Source: Rhodomicrobium udaipurense JA643
GTDB taxonomy: Bacteria > Pseudomonadota > Alphaproteobacteria > Rhizobiales > Rhodomicrobiaceae
Length of the DNA stretch: 39,448 nt
Assembly (NCBI RefSeq): GCF_000636015.1
Contig: NZ_JFZJ01000019.1
Coordinates: 1-39,448, forward strand
Direction: 5' to 3'
Shown: one piece after another, positions 38,785-39,448 of the stretch
Layout of the letters: each line of letters begins with the position of its first letter
Position numbering within the stretch: position 1 is the first letter of the stretch
Made by a program: the position numbers and the translations under genes
The notes under the pieces: model-generated
The model's database searches: none
What the model saw: the letters and a program-made list of their open reading frames with translations, nothing else
What the model was told of the DNA's origin: nothing

Positions 38785-39448
38785 ATGGCACGCGCGATGA
38801 CGGGCGCAGAAATTGTTCTGCAAGCCCTCGCCGATCAGGGCGTCGAACACATTTTCGGCTATCCGGGCGGCGCCGTACTTCCGATTTACGACGAGATTTT
38901 CAAGCAGAACGGCATCAAGCACTTCCTTGTGCGGCATGAGCAGGGCGCGACACACGCGGCCGAAGGCTATGCGCGCTCGTCCGGCAAGGTCGGCGTCGTG
39001 CTCGTCACCTCCGGCCCCGGCGCAACGAACGCCGTCACTGGCCTCGCCGACGCGCTCATGGATTCCATTCCGCTCGTCTGCATCACAGGTCAGGTCGGCA
39101 CCGCCCTCATCGGCTCCGACGCCTTCCAGGAATGCGACACGGTCGGCATCACGCGCCCCTGCACGAAGCATAATTACCTCGTCAAGGACGTGAACGACCT
39201 CGCACGCATCCTGCATGAGGCGTTCTACGTTGCGCAGAATGGCCGCCCCGGCCCGGTCGTGATCGACATCCCGAAGGACGTCCAGTTCGCGAAGGGCACC
39301 TATATCGGCCCGAACAAGGTCGTTCACAAAACTTACCGTCCGCAGGTGAAGGGTAGCCCGCAGGCGATCCGCGACGCTGTGGACCTGATCGCCGGCGCGA
39401 AGAAGCCGATCTTCTACACGGGCGGCGGCGTCATCAACTCCGGCCCCG
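38785..39448 (+). CDS. ilvB: Acetolactate synthase large subunit, N-terminal part (3' end outside window)
   Basis: 221 codons of the thiamine-diphosphate enzyme that starts valine, leucine and isoleucine synthesis (two pyruvates to acetolactate, or pyruvate plus 2-oxobutyrate). The start MARAMTGAEIVLQALADQGV, the catalytic Glu52 in RHEQGATHAAEGYAR, VTSGPGATNAVTGLADALMD and PVVIDIPKDVQ are standard. GGAG lies seven bases before the ATG. The frame is open to the window end at GGGVINSGP, the start of the central FAD-linked domain. The regulatory small subunit gene would be expected downstream, outside the window. The upstream hairpin and possible leader peptide suggest attenuation control. Confidence 0.95.
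   Translation, partial: MARAMTGAEIVLQALADQGVEHIFGYPGGAVLPIYDEIFKQNGIKHFLVRHEQGATHAAEGYARSSGKVGVVLVTSGPGATNAVTGLADALMDSIPLVCITGQVGTALIGSDAFQECDTVGITRPCTKHNYLVKDVNDLARILHEAFYVAQNGRPGPVVIDIPKDVQFAKGTYIGPNKVVHKTYRPQVKGSPQAIRDAVDLIAGAKKPIFYTGGGVINSGP

Noticed and set aside
1..39448. CRISPR arrays, transposases, restriction or toxin-antitoxin genes
   Set aside because: None recognised on either strand; repeats seen are short palindromic intergenic elements and one codon tract.

Overview
The window is a GC-rich alphaproteobacterial chromosome segment, most likely Hyphomicrobiales (Rhizobiales). The evidence is gene order and family content: dapF-mtaB-ftsY-yciB, rpoZ-rsh-pyrE-DUF2062-pdxJ-acpS, serB/miaA/ilvB, a single bifunctional RelA/SpoT homologue, a TIGR03808-type Tat protein, and two copies of palindromic intergenic repeats typical of that order. 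Genus cannot be fixed from sequence alone. Most genes are housekeeping. I see no CRISPR array, no intact insertion sequence, and no defence or secondary-metabolite cluster.

Layout. 1-7090: the end of an N-formylglutamate amidohydrolase gene and hisN (histidine breakdown and synthesis), then single genes on alternating strands: an unknown membrane protein, a PNPOx-fold protein, an FTR1 iron permease with an Irr-box-like palindrome upstream, a small FlbD-like protein, a Spy/CpxP-like periplasmic chaperone and a DegP/HtrA protease. 7239-16544: a forward run with a dispersed repeat, a TerB-like gene, the dapF-mtaB-ftsY-yciB cluster, a MarR regulator, a GNAT, a 764-base gap carrying a strong terminator that probably ends an unannotated small RNA, a glutathione transferase and a YbaL/KefB-type antiporter. 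16614-21703: a stand-alone, degenerate GT51 transglycosylase-like protein, a 2-hydroxyacid dehydrogenase, an SH3-domain secreted protein, an ABM protein, then tRNA-Ser(GCT), a decayed tyrosine-recombinase fragment and tRNA-Tyr(GTA), followed by a methylmalonyl-CoA decarboxylase-like gene.

21724-27026: a reverse-strand cluster in transcription order rpoZ, rsh, pyrE, DUF2062, pdxJ, acpS. It links transcription and the stringent response with pyrimidine, vitamin B6 and acyl-carrier-protein synthesis. PdxJ ends in an uninterrupted polyglutamine tail. 27204-31751: a glycine-zipper stress protein, a small coiled-coil protein, and a tight four-gene forward operon meaB-pcp-TIGR03808-like-ldh. 31824-39448: PBP1A, UDP-glucose dehydrogenase, a second glutathione transferase, serB, miaA and the start of ilvB behind a terminator/leader region.

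No single complete new system stands out. The items most worth a second look are the degenerate secreted GT51 protein, the candidate small RNA with a C-rich loop near 13.6 kb, the integrase relic against tRNA-Ser, the meaB operon with an unusual partner set, the ilvB leader, the Irr-type palindrome near the iron permease, and the polyglutamine tail on PdxJ. All assignments come from reading motifs by eye; no database search was possible.
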